Source: Oryza sativa Japonica Group
Taxonomy: Eukaryota > Streptophyta > Magnoliopsida > Poales > Poaceae
Assembly (NCBI RefSeq): GCF_034140825.1
Contig: NC_089037.1
Location: 2,019,501-2,083,500 of the forward strand
DNA length: 64,000 nt
Direction: 5' to 3'
Shown: in pieces, positions 10,743 to 24,283 of the stretch
How the letters are laid out: each line of letters begins with the position of its first letter
How positions within the stretch are numbered: the first letter of the stretch is position 1
Translations under genes and position numbers: made by a program
The notes under the pieces: generated by a model
What the model was told of the DNA's origin: nothing
What the model saw: the letters and a program-made list of their open reading frames with translations, nothing else
The model's database searches: none

Positions 10743-13700
10743 TAGGGATGAAAACGGTAAAATCACATTTATCGTTTCTGTTTTCATATATTTTGGGAAT
10801 CGAATTCGGAATTGAAAACCCCGGATACGAAAACGAAACCGAATGTTATCGAAACCGAAAACGGAACGAAAACGAACCGGCGCGGATATGATAACGAAAA
10901 TTTATCGGAATAAAAAACTCCTCAAACTGATAAATCTAATTCTCAAGTCTTAGTGGTCAGCAATTCACCATAAAACACAATCGTATAATTCTAATTGTAA
11001 AGTCTCAACGGTATATTACAAAACACAATCTATAAAATAAATTATCTATATTTAAGAGAGTAATGCTGTTGATAAATCCCAATGCAAGAAAAAAATATAT
11101 TCTTATGTAATTTCATATTTGCATAACAAATATTCTAAAAAAAATTAATAGCCAAACACCATGGTACGTATTCACTATTCAGTGCTTAAAAAAAGAATCT
11201 AAGGTATTTCAATCACAAAATTTCCAGAAATTCCGAGAAAACTTCCGAAAAGTTTCCAACGGATTCCGAGTTCCGACGAAATCTGCCCTTATCATATTCG
11301 ATTTCGTTTCCGATAAAATACTTACGAATTCGTTTCCATTTCCGAAAAATTCTGGCCGGTAGATTCCGTTTTCAAAAATAGGTCCGAAATCCAAAAAGTT
11401 TCCGTACCGTTTTGTCGGAGCCCAAAACTAACAACTTGGATCCGACTGAGGTTAATGTATCAATCCCTGGATCAGTAAAAATTGATACATACAATATAAC
11501 AGGTTTTTCATTGCATACGTTAAAGTCTTACAATACTAAGGGTTTTACAATAATAGGTACTCACCTAAGCTGATTAATATACAGCGGAAGTTTCTATACA
11601 TTCTGACTAGTGAGGTATAACCTTTAGGGATTTTCTAAATTATCGGGGTCTTCGTAGTAATAGTTATAAGGGTCCTCCTCTTGACCCAGATATGAAAAAG
11701 GGGTTATAAGAGCAAGGATGAGTATTCACAATACTCAGCAAATTATCATGGAAATATGTTATGCATTGATATATAATAGGGTTCTTTGCAAAAAGCGGTA
11801 TTGGACAATCTGGAAAAGTTATAGCAGAATTTATAAAACATATAAACTTTAGATTTCTAACCAGGGTACCATATGAGTCCCGGTACTCAACTCCATGAGT
11901 ACAGCTATTCGAATAGTTTCAAAGATATTCTACTGCAGCAGATGTACGCTTTACCCGCAGTCCACGACTTGCTGATAATCATCGGCTTTAGTCATGGCCC
12001 AGTATTAAGTCAATAACAATTATGGCACCTGTTCCATGAACTTATATCCTCATATGCTCTGAACGTAATGTTAACAGCAGCAAGAGGAGTTCTGGCGTTC
12101 CCGAGGTATTTAAGGGGAACTGATCGTATGACACCACGTCATCTCGATCAGGGTTTAGAAATATACCATATAGTTTATACTCGAGTATCACAAACCATTT
12201 ACCTGTACATGGTAATGGTTAAAGTTGCCCTTCGCGGCTATAGTTGCCTCCTGCACGAGGACTTAAAAATAAGAACCACTATACAGAGGTGCCATATTGC
12301 TAATTAACATAATAACTAGGTCTGTCCCCATTCTAGAAACTGCGGTCATACCCGTTTGTTCGACATAAGTACCTGGTAAAACTTATTTCGATTGAGACAA
12401 TACTAGCCACCCGGAAATCATCTAAATCTTACATATTGTCCCAATCTAAGTATAGGGTATTTTAACAGATTGTAAGCAAAATAAGCAATACAAAATTATC
12501 TGGGTTTCTATGATTAATTTATGCATAGAAAATAGAATATTGAATAGAAGGCTATAAATAAATAAATAATTTGTAAAATATAGGCTTAAATGATCAACAG
12601 GTATATGGTAACTTGCCTTGCTCAATGTCCTGAGATTGATTGATATTATCTAGAGTGTCAGAGGAATCCTCAAGACCTAGGGTTAGACATATAAAATTCA
12701 AATTCAAAAAGGAGTTTAAATAAAATGCAAAAATAGCAAAAAGGGGCCCAATAGATAGAGGAAGATTTTAGAAGAATATTGGTCCAAGTTTCACTGAAAT
12801 TGGATCTATATTTTAAAAGATATGGGCTTCTAAAGTTTGAAAATCGAATAAAAGTGAAATGGTACTGTGTGTGGGTCCCATCTGTCAGTCTCTCTCTCTT
12901 CTCTTCTTCTACCTCCAGCCGTTCCCCATTTCAAGTCGGCGGCGCTAGGGTTGGCGATTGCGGCGGCGCTAGAGGGAGAAAGTGGTTGCGGCCGAGGAGG
13001 GGAGGGAGCTAGGGATCTCCGGCGACGGCGAGCGGCGGCGAAGGAATTAATTTGATGCGTGGACGGCCTAGCGGCTAGGGCGGCGGTGGCACAGTTAGGT
13101 TGTGATGGCGACCGGAGTGATGAGAGTTAGACATGGTTAGGGGAGGGGTTCTAGAGCATCTACGGGGTATCTAGAGGGATTCCGGCAGCTTGCCAACCTT
13201 TGGCAAGGTGCGGAACATAGTTGCCGACGAGTGCCTCCATAGGCGGCGGCCGTGCTCACATCGGCAGCTCAGAGGGTGACATGATAGTGCAAAGGGATTG
13301 CTAAAATGGAATCTAGGTAGTATGTAAATGGTTGAAACGGAAGAACTCACCGAGATCGGTTGAAAGGACGGATTGTGGCCGGAAAAACTTCGCGGCGGCG
13401 AAGAACAGAGCAGCGCGGGGGCGGCGATGCTCGGCTTGGTGTAGCGAGGTAAAACTCGACGCAGGGCTTTGGTTAGGGCTTAGTATACTAGAACATGGTA
13501 TGATATAGGTGTTCTAAGGGTTATTTAGGGCGGAAGATGGATGGAGAGGGGTGGAGTCGATCGCGCACAAGGTGTTCGACCGACGGGCGAGGGTGGTTGA
13601 TGAGATGGATTGGTAAAGCAGAGCTTCGGGGTTGTGGGGCTATGGTTGTTGATGATCGATGATGGACAGGAAATGGATTGGGGTCCTATTTATAGGGCTA

Positions 13701-14752
13701 GGAAGAGCGGATGAGCTCGGGCACCGTCATCGCCATGGATGAGCTCGGGATTTGGATGAGGCAAAGGTGGCAGAGGCTGAGAGAGGGCGGGCAAGATCGA
13801 TTTGAGTGGCGGGAGGCCACGTTCGAATACTTACCGGTGAAGGATTGACTTGACCGCGGTTGGAATCGGCTGGTGACGTGTTGGCGCCAATCCGAGCGCA
13901 ACGCGCGGCGGCGGCGAGGGTGAAAACGGCCGGCTCGGGGGTGAATGGTTTGAATTGTGAGAGGGGATACCACCGTCTATCTCCAATCCAACCGTGCGGC
14001 AAGAATTGGCGCGATTCACCCCGGGTAGAAGCGAAATCGCACTCGGTGGCGGCTTGGACGGGTGCGCACGGCGTCGAGCGGTGATTTCGTGCGGCGGTCG
14101 TCGTCCCGGCTTTGTCGTCGTCGAGATTGGTACGGCAGCGGTGGGCTGAGGGCGTCGGACGGGCGACGGCGCGCCAAGGCGGTCGGGCACGCGCGATCGA
14201 TCCTGAGACCGACGCGTGGCGACTCAGCGCGCGGCAAGGTCGGCTGCCAGAGAGCGCGTGCGAAGGGGAGGAGAAGGCCAACTAAACCACGGTTTTTGAG
14301 TGGGTTGTGGTCCCCTAGGACCAAACCTAGACTTTGCACAAGATTGGGTTGAAGGTGGGCTGCTCTAGTTGGGCTGGGCATTTTGTCGAGCACCTTAAGT
14401 GCAATGAACAGTAAAAATCAGAATTTTTGAATATTTCCCTAGAAAAGATTTGAATTCAAACTAAGAGTTTGGAAAGATTTCACTAGGGTTTAGAGTATGG
14501 CAAATCTCCACTAATTTTGGGATAAGCTAAGAAAATAATCTATGGTTTGAATTTGAGAGAAATTGCTCAAATTCATTAGGGTTTAGAATAAAGGGAATAA
14601 GTTAGAGTAAATTGGTTGGGCTCTAATACTTGAACCAATTTTAAATAAAAAAATCAAATAGATTTTTGAACCAAACAAATTTAATCAAAAGCCAGCATGA
14701 TGCGGTCAAATTTTAGTTTAAAATTTGAGGATGTTACACGTTTTCACCCCTA
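10743..14752. mobile_element. hAT-type non-autonomous element, split by an LTR
   Basis: The left end TAGGGATGAAAACGGTA and the right end, which reads TAGGGGTGAAAACG in reverse complement, form a hAT-like TIR. Eight-base flanks CTCAACGG (10735-10742) and CTCAATGG (14753-14760) form the target duplication with one mismatch. Without the 3.3 kb insert the element is about 680 bases: 10743-11412 plus the last few bases to 14752. It is AT-rich with many subterminal GAAAACGAA-type repeats and has no transposase frame. It lies 283 bases upstream of the DNAJC17-like start codon. Confidence 0.7.
11413..14738 (-). mobile_element. Large solo LTR (Gypsy-type, about 3.3 kb) inside the hAT element
   Basis: On the minus strand the insert begins TGTAACATCC (14738) and ends CTCCGACA (11413), the TG...CA ends of an LTR, and is flanked by the 5-base duplication CGTTT (11408-11412 and 14739-14743). 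I see no second copy of either end inside and no gag or pol frame, so it is best read as one LTR left after LTR-LTR recombination. A minus-strand TATAAATA at 13694-13687 is suitably placed for the retroelement promoter. The length fits rice Gypsy families with very long LTRs; the family is not assigned. Confidence 0.62.
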
Positions 14753-14760
14753 CTCAATGG

Positions 14761-15613
14761 TACTAACAAAATTGTTTTTATTATTTTTATAAGCCAAAAT
14801 TAAATTTTAAAACTTAACGTCGAAGTTGATTTTTGTTTTTTTATCGCATTTTATTTTACAACATTTTTTTAAGTTGCTACGGAGTACGGACATACTACTC
14901 GTGAATTTATTTTTATTGCTAATAAATAGTAATGATAAGCATAAACGAAATGTTGAGACTAACTTATTCTGCGTGCTTTACTCAGAATTGATCTTTTTAT
15001 TATCACTCAGAATTGATCTTTTTATTATCTCGCAAGTGAAGTTTATATAGAAAATCATTTCCATCCCCCCTCGTGATGTGCAATAGTTGTTATTTACACA
15101 CCACCATCTCCTCCATGTGTCCGAAATTCCTCGTTACGTTACGCAACGCCAGCATTACTGTGGCAGTCATACTGATACAACATATAAAAATCCCTTCTGC
15201 TCGTTTTTCTTTTTTTTGAGAACTCCCATTTTGTTCGTTCGTCGTTTTTCAATGGTATGGAGTGCAACGTTAATACGGCAAAACATAAATCTACAGCTTC
15301 AAGACGAAGTGCTACATGAAACAAAAGAATATCTAGTAGCATGTATACTCGTCACTTCGTCAGTTGCAAATGCCGGAAAATTATTAGCAACGTGTGTTTA
15401 AGTGAAAATGTTAATGTTCACATAGCGTCATTTAGCGCCGCATTTCCCGTGGCAGCGTACAACTGCAAGTGTAGTAGCTCACAAAATTTCTGAGTTCTTC
15501 GCGGATATCTCAGAAGGTTATTTGAAAGGTATTCCTAAAAAATGGGGTTGCGCTAATCAAGCTGTTTACAACAATTACGATTCGCCTCATCGCAATCTTC
15601 TTGAGCGTTCATC
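14761..15613. other. Spacer downstream of aconitase
   Basis: AT-rich sequence between the hAT element and the aconitase stop codon. It contains a short direct repeat (CTCAGAATTGATC at about 14981 and 15006) and presumably the aconitase 3' UTR near 15614. No gene seen. Confidence 0.45.
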
Positions 15614-18600
15614 CTACTGCTCGGCGATCTTTCTGATGACATACGGTAAAATGCCACCATTGTCGTAGTATGCAAGCTCCACCTGGACAAAAAATTAACA
15701 AATCCATCAACATCGGCAACATACACAATCAGCACCCAACACTCTAATGAAATCATTGATGACGAATGATCATACCTCAGTGTCAAATCGAAGTGTGCAA
15801 GTGAAGGACTTCCCATTATCAGTCGTCACAGTAACATCTTGCCCAGGCTTGATCTCACTTACATTGGCCGGGAGGTGAACCGTGAAACGCTCATGGCCAG
15901 TCAATCCAAGGGTGTCGGCGTCCTCCCCTGACTTGAAGCATAGAGGAATGATACCCATACCAGCAAGGTTGCTGCGGTGAATCCTTTCAAAGCTCTTAGC
16001 AATCACAGCCTTGACTCCCTGTATCACCAAATCGAAGTACACCCATTAGTAAGAAATTAATGGCCTTTGCTGAAGAAATTGTGATGGAATCGAAGTTACC
16101 TGTAGCATTGGACCCTTCGCAGCCCAATCCCGAGAGCTTCCACTACCGTACTCAGCACCAGCCAGGATAATAGTGTCATGTCCTTCATTCTTGTATTTCT
16201 GTGGTAAGAACATAAAAATGGATAAGTAAATTTCAGAATGCATTAGTACAATATATATTTGCATAAATGAAATGTAAATTTGGATTTTAAGTGCAAGTAT
16301 ATTACCGTAGCAGCGTCGAAAACAGAGAGCTTCTCCCCTGATGGAATATGGATGGTTTTTGGGCCAACCTCACCCTTCAAGAACTTGTTCACAAGGCGAA
16401 TGTTGGCAAAAGTTCCCCTAGCCATGATCTCATCATTTCCTCGCCGACTGCCATATGAGTTGAAGTCCTTCCTTTCAACACCACGCTCCTTCAGATATCT
16501 AGCAGCAGGGCTGTCAGGGTGAATACTTCCGGCAGGTGAGATGTGATCAGTTGTGATACTGTCACCAAAGTTCAGGAGACAGTAAGCATCCTTCACAGGC
16601 CGTGGGCCAGGAGGGGACATTGTCATATCCTTGAAATAAGGAGGCTCATGGATGTAAGTAGATGTCGGGTCCCATGGGTAGAGAGTGCTTGCTGATACAG
16701 ACAGCTCATTCCACATAGGATTTCCTTTGGTTATTGCCTCGTATGTGCTCTTAAACATGTCAGGTAGCACACTTGATTTAACAACCTACCAAAATTAAAA
16801 GCACCAGCATGAAGCACTTATGGAATCCACTATGTTTTCAATAGGCAAGTATAGATTTATATGAAAAAAGGGAAGCGGACAAAACTGCAGTGCTAACCTC
16901 AGCAATCTCTTCAGTGGAAGGCCAGATGTCCCTGAAGTAAACCTCCTTCCCATCTTTCGAGATGCCAATTGGTTCTTTCTCAAAATCAATATTGACCTGT
17001 GGCATATCTGGCAGTTTAGAAAATGGGCAGAACTTTTGACATGCAGTCATTGATGTATAAAAAGCTAGCTTACATATTACCAATCACATCTTTGATTTGA
17101 TTCTTGAGTATATTGCTATAATAGTACAGTAATTTAACTGTTTAGTTTGAAATTACAGGCATATGTCAAACAAAATCTGTTATCTTACCGTGCCAGCAAG
17201 GGCATAGGCCACAACCAATGGAGGAGAGGCAAGATAATTTGCTCTGGTTAATGCGTGCACACGCCCTTCAAAATTTCTGTTTCCAGATAACACGGCAGCA
17301 GCGACAATATCTAAAAAGTAAGAGAGAAAAGTAAGTAGCGAGCTTCTCAACTCTACACACTTTCTTAGCTAATGATGTCAAACTCACCGTTGTCAGAAAT
17401 TGCAGCAGATACTGTTTCATCAAGTTCTCCAGAATTTCCTATGCAGGTTGTGCAACCATAGCCTACAATATGGAAGCCAAGCTGGTCTAGATATTTCTGC
17501 AGACCACTGCAAGGAAATACAAAGTGAGAATAACTAAGGCTGACAAAAACAAGAAACTTTGAATTCAAGGAACAATCACCTACCTCTTGTCCAAGTACTT
17601 CTTCACAACTCCAGAACCAGGTGCAAGACTTGTCTTAATCCATGGCTTGACCTGATGATAAAAATAAATATTAAAGTAGTACTTGCATTTTTCAGAACTC
17701 AGGAAGAACAAAATAACTCACTGCAATTACATTTCATTGACAATAACAGGAAAATGGAATAGGATGATAAGGGACAATGATTGATCCATCTCAATAGGAA
17801 TACAATATATCGAGCATAAATGAACTGATAGAGATGATTTTTTTTGTTTATTTAAAACACATATGCATACTTGAGATAAATTAAACAAGGATGTCAAGCT
17901 GGAAACAAGGTAAAGGGCTTCACCTCAAGGCCTAATTCACAAGCCTTTTTGGCAACTAAAGCAGCTCCCAGCATTACATTAGGATTTGATGTGTTGGTGC
18001 AACTGGTTATAGCAGCAATTACAACATCACCATGCTTTAGCTTTGCTGGTGTCCCATGGAAAGAGAACTCAGCAACTTTACCCTGTGATTCTTTGGGGAC
18101 AGCAAAACCCTGCAAAATGATCGTAGTGAGGATAGGATGAAAATGGAAAAGATAACAGGACAATGTATAAACCAAAGATGTATTCTGTGCAATAGCAGAA
18201 CATAGAAATATGGGGCCCCATTTTGTTCATCTTTCACTAAAAAATAATTTGTTTATCATAATGTATGAATATATCCCAAATGTGATCCAAGATTAAGCAA
18301 CTTAAATGAGGATTTGGAATGCCATTTAATATCAGCAAATAAACAACAAAAGTCAGAACATCACAACAACACCAGTTGAAGAGTTATGTAGTTATCTGTA
18401 CAGTAGATCTTTACCTTGAAGCCTACATCATTATCCAAGCAAGACAGCCAATCTGATTTCATGTTCTTCAAAGTCACTCGGTCATGAGGCCTGTGCAGTG
18501 GGTTCTTCAGTTTATAACTGAATGTGGCTAAACATGTGCCAAGATTATGAATTAATCAAGTACATTACCGTTTTGGTCCAGACAAGCATGGCTCTACCTC

Positions 18601-21600
18601 CTCCAAGTTAAGTTCCAGATAAGATGAGTACACTCTTTCAGCTTCAGGCTACATTAAGAAAAAGGGCATCAATAAAGAAAAAAAGTATTTGCCAAATAAT
18701 ATGCTCTTCAGATATAATATGAAAATCACCTGGTTGTAGTCGACGAACATCTTATTGGCACGCAGGTAAGACTCTATCATGGCCACCTAAATTCACAAAT
18801 ATATTAGAACTATACAAGTACACTTAGGATCAAATCCAATAAGATAACTGCCTATAACTTACAGTGTCATCACTTCTGCCAGTTAGCTTCAAGTAGTCCA
18901 ATGTCTTTCCATCAACTGGGAAGAAACCCATAGTTGCACCATATTCTGGTGACATGTTTGCAATTGTAGCCCTATCAGCCAGTGATAATTCACTCATGCC
19001 TCCCCCTGGAATTGAGAACTAGCATTAGACTTGCTATCAAAAGAAAGAGACATGTATTAAAGATATGCAAGGCGAATACCGTAAAATTCAACAAATTTTC
19101 CGACAACGCCATGTTTCCTAAGCATTTGAGTTACTGTTAGAACCAAATCTGTAGCAGTAACACCGTTCCTCAGCTTCCCTGTTAACTTGAAGCCCACAAC
19201 TCCTGGCAATACCATGCTCATTGGCTGCAGAAAGTAGCGCATTTAGAACAGAAAATAGGCATAAGTGGGCAATCAAATGGACAGAAGCAGCCACCCCCCA
19301 AGGTTCAAGCTTATTTACATACTGTTGGGGTTTTGGTGCATGACATGTTGATGCAGGCATACGTTAAAATTTACAATCAAAGAATAAGAATTTGGTGAGC
19401 CATGACCAAACACAAAACGTGTGGCAAGCTGAATGTGTGTTGTGTGATAAAGAGGTAGAAGTCGAATAAACCCAACCACCCTTTTCTTTTGTTATGCTAA
19501 AGAGAAAAATAACATCCTGATACAAACTCTGTAATTCATTGCAACCATAGTATCAGAGATGAAAATTTATTAGCCATAGAATTTTTTTTCACCTGGCCAA
19601 GCATTGTAGCTTCTGCCTCTATACCACCAACTCCCCATCCAGCAACACCAAGACCATCTATCATAGTTGTGTGGGAGTCTGTTCCAACAACACTATCAGG
19701 GTAAAGGATCCCACCATTGTTAAACACAACTCTGGCCAGATATTCAAGGTTAACCTAACAAAAAAAAACATGTGGTTAGTGTTTACTGTGGTTATATAAC
19801 AAAGGTGAAATATTTGAGAAAAATATCAGAATGATTGTTTCTTGATATACCTGATGCACAATTCCAGATCCAGGTGGAACAACAAGCATGTTACGGAAAG
19901 CAGTTGAACCCCATTTCAAAAATCCAAACCTCTCCTTGTTACGATGGAACTCTAGCTCCATATTTGCCTGAACAGCATTTTCTGATCTTGCCACATCAAC
20001 TTGTACTGAATGATCAATAACAAGATCTACAGGTACCTGCAAACGAAATAAATGGAGAAAGGCACATCCAGTAATGTCAGCAAAAGCACAAGCACCATTT
20101 TCCAATTTATACCACATATGCATGTAGCCCAATATAATCCGTATATACAGATAGCTACATGTAAGGAGATGATCAGAACCGTGCTTAAATACACAGCTTA
20201 ATAGAGCAGGAAAGGTCCAAAGTAGGGTATCAACTAACAATAAATGAAACAAGCTTGGTTATTGTAAATCACGTATCAAGGGTAACATACCGATGGGTGA
20301 TGGATAAGTTGCACAATGAGAGGGTAGTAATTTTGTAATTGTATGCATTTGACTATGGACTCACCAGAGGATTAATTTTGTTTGGGTCACTGCCAAGTTT
20401 GCTCATAGCATCCCTCATGCACGCAAGATCAACCACTGCTGGAACACCAGTGAAATCCTGTAATGTGTAAATCAGGTAAAAGGTTAGCTGGCTGAGTCAT
20501 CATCAAGGTAGCTTCAACAACTCAGTTACAACAACTGAGAAAGCAGAACACATTTGCATCGACACATCATCAGAAAATGTGACATCAGATATAAATAATA
20601 AGCAATATATCCAGCTATCACTAGCCACATGCCAGACTAAAATAGAATGATTGACTTTCATTGTTGTCTAGAGAATAAGAATATAATATGGAGATGCAGG
20701 TAATTTTGTACAGCCACCAGCACCTTCTGCCTTGTTGTTTCCATATCTATCATTAAACAACATTACATACAGTAGCAATCATAGATCAGAAAAACGAACA
20801 AAAGATAAGCCATGTGCAACTCCACTTCCTTGAAAGGATAGGTTCGTAAGAAAGTGGGAACTACAGTTCCAATATTCCTGTCATCAAAGGCTATTGACTG
20901 AAACTTTTCCAGCTCACAATTATTCTATCAACAGCAATCGAACAAAGTAGATCAAAAAGCATGAGACGGTGCCAGGATTAGTACCTGGAGGAGGACACGG
21001 GCTGGCTTAAATGGGATTTCGACTTGCTTTGGTGCGCTGTTCTCCCAGTCCAGGATTTTCTCAACGTCCTTCCCGGTGACCTGGAACTCATCACAGTTTC
21101 TGATTGCCGACTCGAGAAGAATCCTTATCGAGTAAGGGAGTCGCTCTGATCAAAACCACCAAAACATGGATCAAATCATCGTTGTTCTAATAATTCGGCA
21201 GCAGAGGTAGATCAAAACCTTCAAAGGAAATTCTATATAAGGAAAGCACAAATGCATCAAAATTCCTTGGTCTGAACACATCTAAACCTCCAATTTCACA
21301 ACCACATTACGCTCTAACCGGAGGTCAGAGCCCTCGAACAAAACCAAACAATTCGTCCAATTCAAATCTTCACAAACGATTGACCGACCGAAAGAGATGA
21401 AAGCGTCAACCCCTCGTTGAATGCCCAATTCAACCATCACGAACTAACAATCAAACAAAAAAAAACACACATCCAACACCAAATAGTGGATCGGGGCGTC
21501 CAACAATACTGGAAGGCATCAAAACACTCACCGATCCGCGGATCGGATAGCGCGGGCAGGCTGTAGTATTTCCCGAACTCCGCTCCGCCTCCCGGCTTCG

Positions 21601-22021
21601 CGAGGCCCGTCAGGATTTCATCGTACGAGTTCTTCGCCGCTGCCCAAAACAAACAGAAAAAAGCAGATAAACCATCAGAGAGATAATCACATACAGCCAG
21701 CCCCCATCCCATCCCCCACCCACCAGGTCGTTAGCCCCCCCCCCCCCCCCCCTTACCCGCCGAGGCGAAGCGCCGCTCGAAGACGGCCGCGGCGGACGAC
21801 GAGGAGCGCGCGGCGGCGCGGCGGCCGCCGAAGATGCGGCCAGCGAGGCCGGACGCGAAGGGGGACGCCGGCCTGGGGCGAGAGCTCGGAGGCGGCGGTG
21901 ACGGCGACGACGACGACGCGGCGGCGCCCGCGGGATTCGAGATCGCCGCCGCCGCCGCCGCCGCGGCGGGGATGCGGGTAGAGGAGGAGCGGGAGAGGAG
22001 GGCGCTCGTGAGGGGAGGCAT
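15614..22021 (-). CDS. ACO: Aconitate hydratase (aconitase), 20 exons
   Basis: Converts citrate to isocitrate via cis-aconitate in the TCA and glyoxylate cycles. Exons: 22021-21757, 21639-21532, 21145-20985, 20457-20365, 20036-19851, 19754-19593, 19224-19080, 19005-18863, 18786-18730, 18648-18569, 18490-18415, 18109-17924, 17651-17584, 17506-17388, 17310-17189, 16996-16898, 16785-16306, 16198-16100, 16018-15776 and 15682-15614. Phases are consistent throughout and give 986 residues, normal for plant aconitase. The [4Fe-4S] ligands are C529 (TSCTNTSNP), C595 and C598 (GCTTCIGN), with the same 66- and 3-residue spacing as in animal IRP1/cytosolic aconitase. Substrate motifs [22 protein letters not shown] and FERIHRSN are intact. 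The N-terminal 85 residues are Ser/Ala/Pro/Arg-rich, fitting a mitochondrial presequence; plant aconitases are often found in both cytosol and mitochondria. Intron 1 opens with an unusual run of G. Confidence 0.95.
21735..21752. repeat. Homopolymer C18 (G18 in transcript) at aconitase 5' splice site
   Basis: Eighteen C on the plus strand follow the intron 1 donor, so the transcript reads GTAA followed by a long G run. Such runs are unstable in replication and can form G-quadruplexes that could hide or enhance the donor. Confidence 0.85.
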
Positions 22022-22883
22022 GGCTGGCTGGTCTGCGAAGCGGAGGAGGAGGAGAGAGAGAGATCGAGACGGCGTTATATAGGAGGCCGCGAATTTTGGG
22101 AGAGACGCGTGGTGGGCAAGCGCGAGTAGGGTTGCCGAGACGAGATGGGGGTTGGCGGCCTCGCGGGTTGCACGGGTTATGCAAAGCCGCCGCCGCTGCG
22201 GTGGACAGCGAAGATGAAGCTTCTTCTCTCTCTCTGATGTTTTTTTCTTTTCTTTCTTGGAGACGGGGCCAATCGGCCAACGCGATTGTGGGAGCGGGAA
22301 TATCGTCATGCGATTGGTCCCACATGGCAGGGACTTAGTCTCGTTGAAAAACCCTTTTTTTAGATATTTTTTTGCGAGTAAAGATTATATTGACAAGGGC
22401 ACAGACAGAGGGTGCCACGATCACGGAAAAAGTCTTGGGGTTTATCCTTTTCACGGACTTTTATTTTGCTCTTAGTCTTAATGGTTTTTATACGTTTGAT
22501 GTACAATTACACTATTTTCTTTAGATGCCATCAGATGGCTGAATATATTATTGGCTAATAAGTTATGAAAATAGCCGATAAAAATGATGGATCAAATGAC
22601 AAACTTAAAAAGACGGTGGGTGCATCAAAAGCCATAAGCACGCGCTAGTATCCTTCCCCAGGGTAGGGTTGAGTGGTAGATCCCAATCCCCAACAAATAA
22701 CTTTTTCATCGAATTTCGACTAAATCTTATCATTTTAACTTTGTATTCTCAATAACTATTTAAAATGTCACTCGGAATCTTCTTTTGGTAAAATCTCAAA
22801 ACTTTCACATATTTTGACTGGTGTTTATAAAAAACATAAATCCTGCCCTTGCCCACAGTACTATGTGGGGTTACTGGTTAGTA
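22022..22883. promoter_or_regulatory. Aconitase leader and promoter region
   Basis: A minus-strand TATATAA (22081-22075) lies about 55 bases upstream of the ATG, and a GA-rich leader (22051-22065) lies between. Farther upstream is AT-rich sequence with a short unidentified repeat-like segment (about 22640-22870) before the Stowaway. No other gene seen. Confidence 0.5.
22075..22081 (-). promoter_or_regulatory. TATA box of aconitase gene
   Basis: TATATAA on the minus strand, about 55 bases from the start codon. This implies a leader of only some 25 bases unless transcription starts elsewhere. Confidence 0.45.
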
Positions 22884-23119
22884 CTACCTACATCCTAAAA
22901 TATTTGACGCCGTTGACTTTTTTTTAAAATGTTTGACCGTTCGTCTTATTCAAAAAATTTAAGTAATTCTTAATTCTTTTTCTATCATTTGATTTATTGT
23001 TAAATATAATTTTATGTATACATATAGTTTTACACATATCACAAAAGTTTTTGAATAAAACGAATGGTCAAACATGTTTAAAAAAGTCAACGGTGTCAAA
23101 CATTTAGGGAAGGAGGGAG
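22884..23119. mobile_element. Stowaway MITE
   Basis: A 236-base Tc1/mariner-type MITE with inverted ends CTACCTACATCCTAAAATATTTGAC / CTCCCTCC-type, flanked by TA on both sides. Inner inverted repeats include GTTTGACCGTTCGTC and its complement. Its right-hand 157 bases recur at 26401-26557 as part of the LTR rearrangement. Confidence 0.85.
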
Positions 23120-23136
23120 TACCAGATAACCAATAT

Positions 23137-24283
23137 TGTCGGTGATATGGGCCCGGGGTATCAGGTTTAGAGGGAGGAGGCTGCCCTCCGATGCCTCGTG
23201 GCCCTCCCCCGAGGGGAGTCAAGCCCGAGGTGGGGTGGCGGCCACTCCTTCCCCAAAGACTAGTCAGAGGAGGTTGCCCCCCGATGCCACGTGGCCCTCC
23301 CCCGAGGGGAGTCAGGCTCGAGGTAGGGCAGCGGCCACTCCTTCCCAGAGACTGGATGAAGGAGGCTGCCCTCTAATGCCACGTGGCCCTCTCCCAAGGA
23401 GGGTCGGGCCCGAGGTCGGGCGGCGGCCGCCCCTCCCGTGACTAGGGGTCGGGCTCCCCCGACCCCCTCTCTAGGTCACCACGTATGGTGGGTTAGGTGT
23501 CCGCCTCCAGGTGCCCACCTACCTGCATTTATGACGTCCCGAGCGGTCGCGCCACGCCGCATTTAATGCGGTGTGCAGTGCACTCAACCGGTCTGTGACC
23601 GGTCGAATGACTCATGGGACCCAAGATGTCAGGCGCACCATCGCGTGTGTCAGGCGACGTGCAGCCCGACATATCCCATCAAATAATGATGGTGAGAGGT
23701 TCTCATCCTCTTATCCCAGCCGGAGTCGGTCCTCCCACTCTGGTCAAAGCAAGGCTCCTGTTTCCCGGTGTAATAGGAGCCCAGAAGTCTTCACCCGTTA
23801 AATGGTGACTGACAGGGGCACCCCCGTGTCAGGCAGCAAGATTTGACAGGCCCCATCATCAAGACGACGTATGCTTGGCTTCTCAAGTCAAGAGACAAGA
23901 CATGCATTTAATGCAAAGATTATAATAATTCTCCACCGGAGCTAGGTTAGGTTGTTGGGCCCGTGTGGTAACCCCTTGAGGTATAAAAGGAGGTCCAGGC
24001 CTAGTGGTGGAGGGTGGACTTCCGAGCGAACTGGCGCTTGGGTCTCGCAACCCCAAGCACCTGTGTTCTACATTCAATCAATCATGCACAGGAGTAGAGT
24101 ATTACGCTTCTCAACGGCCCGAACCTGTATAAACATCTTTTGTCTCATCGTCTTGGAGGGGCCTAACCCTCTCAAGATTACGCAGCTCCGCTCACCAAGC
24201 CCTCGAATCTCACCTGCTGCCCCCGGCCGAACTCACAAAGGGGGGCCTCACGGTTCCCTGGTGGAGGAGTTCATTCTCCGACA
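23137..24283 (+). repeat. 5' LTR of the Gypsy-type element
   Basis: TG...CA ended LTR with target duplication AATAT on its left. The upstream third is GC-rich with three tandem units of about 85 bases; a TATAAAA lies at 23982-23988. Confidence 0.8.
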
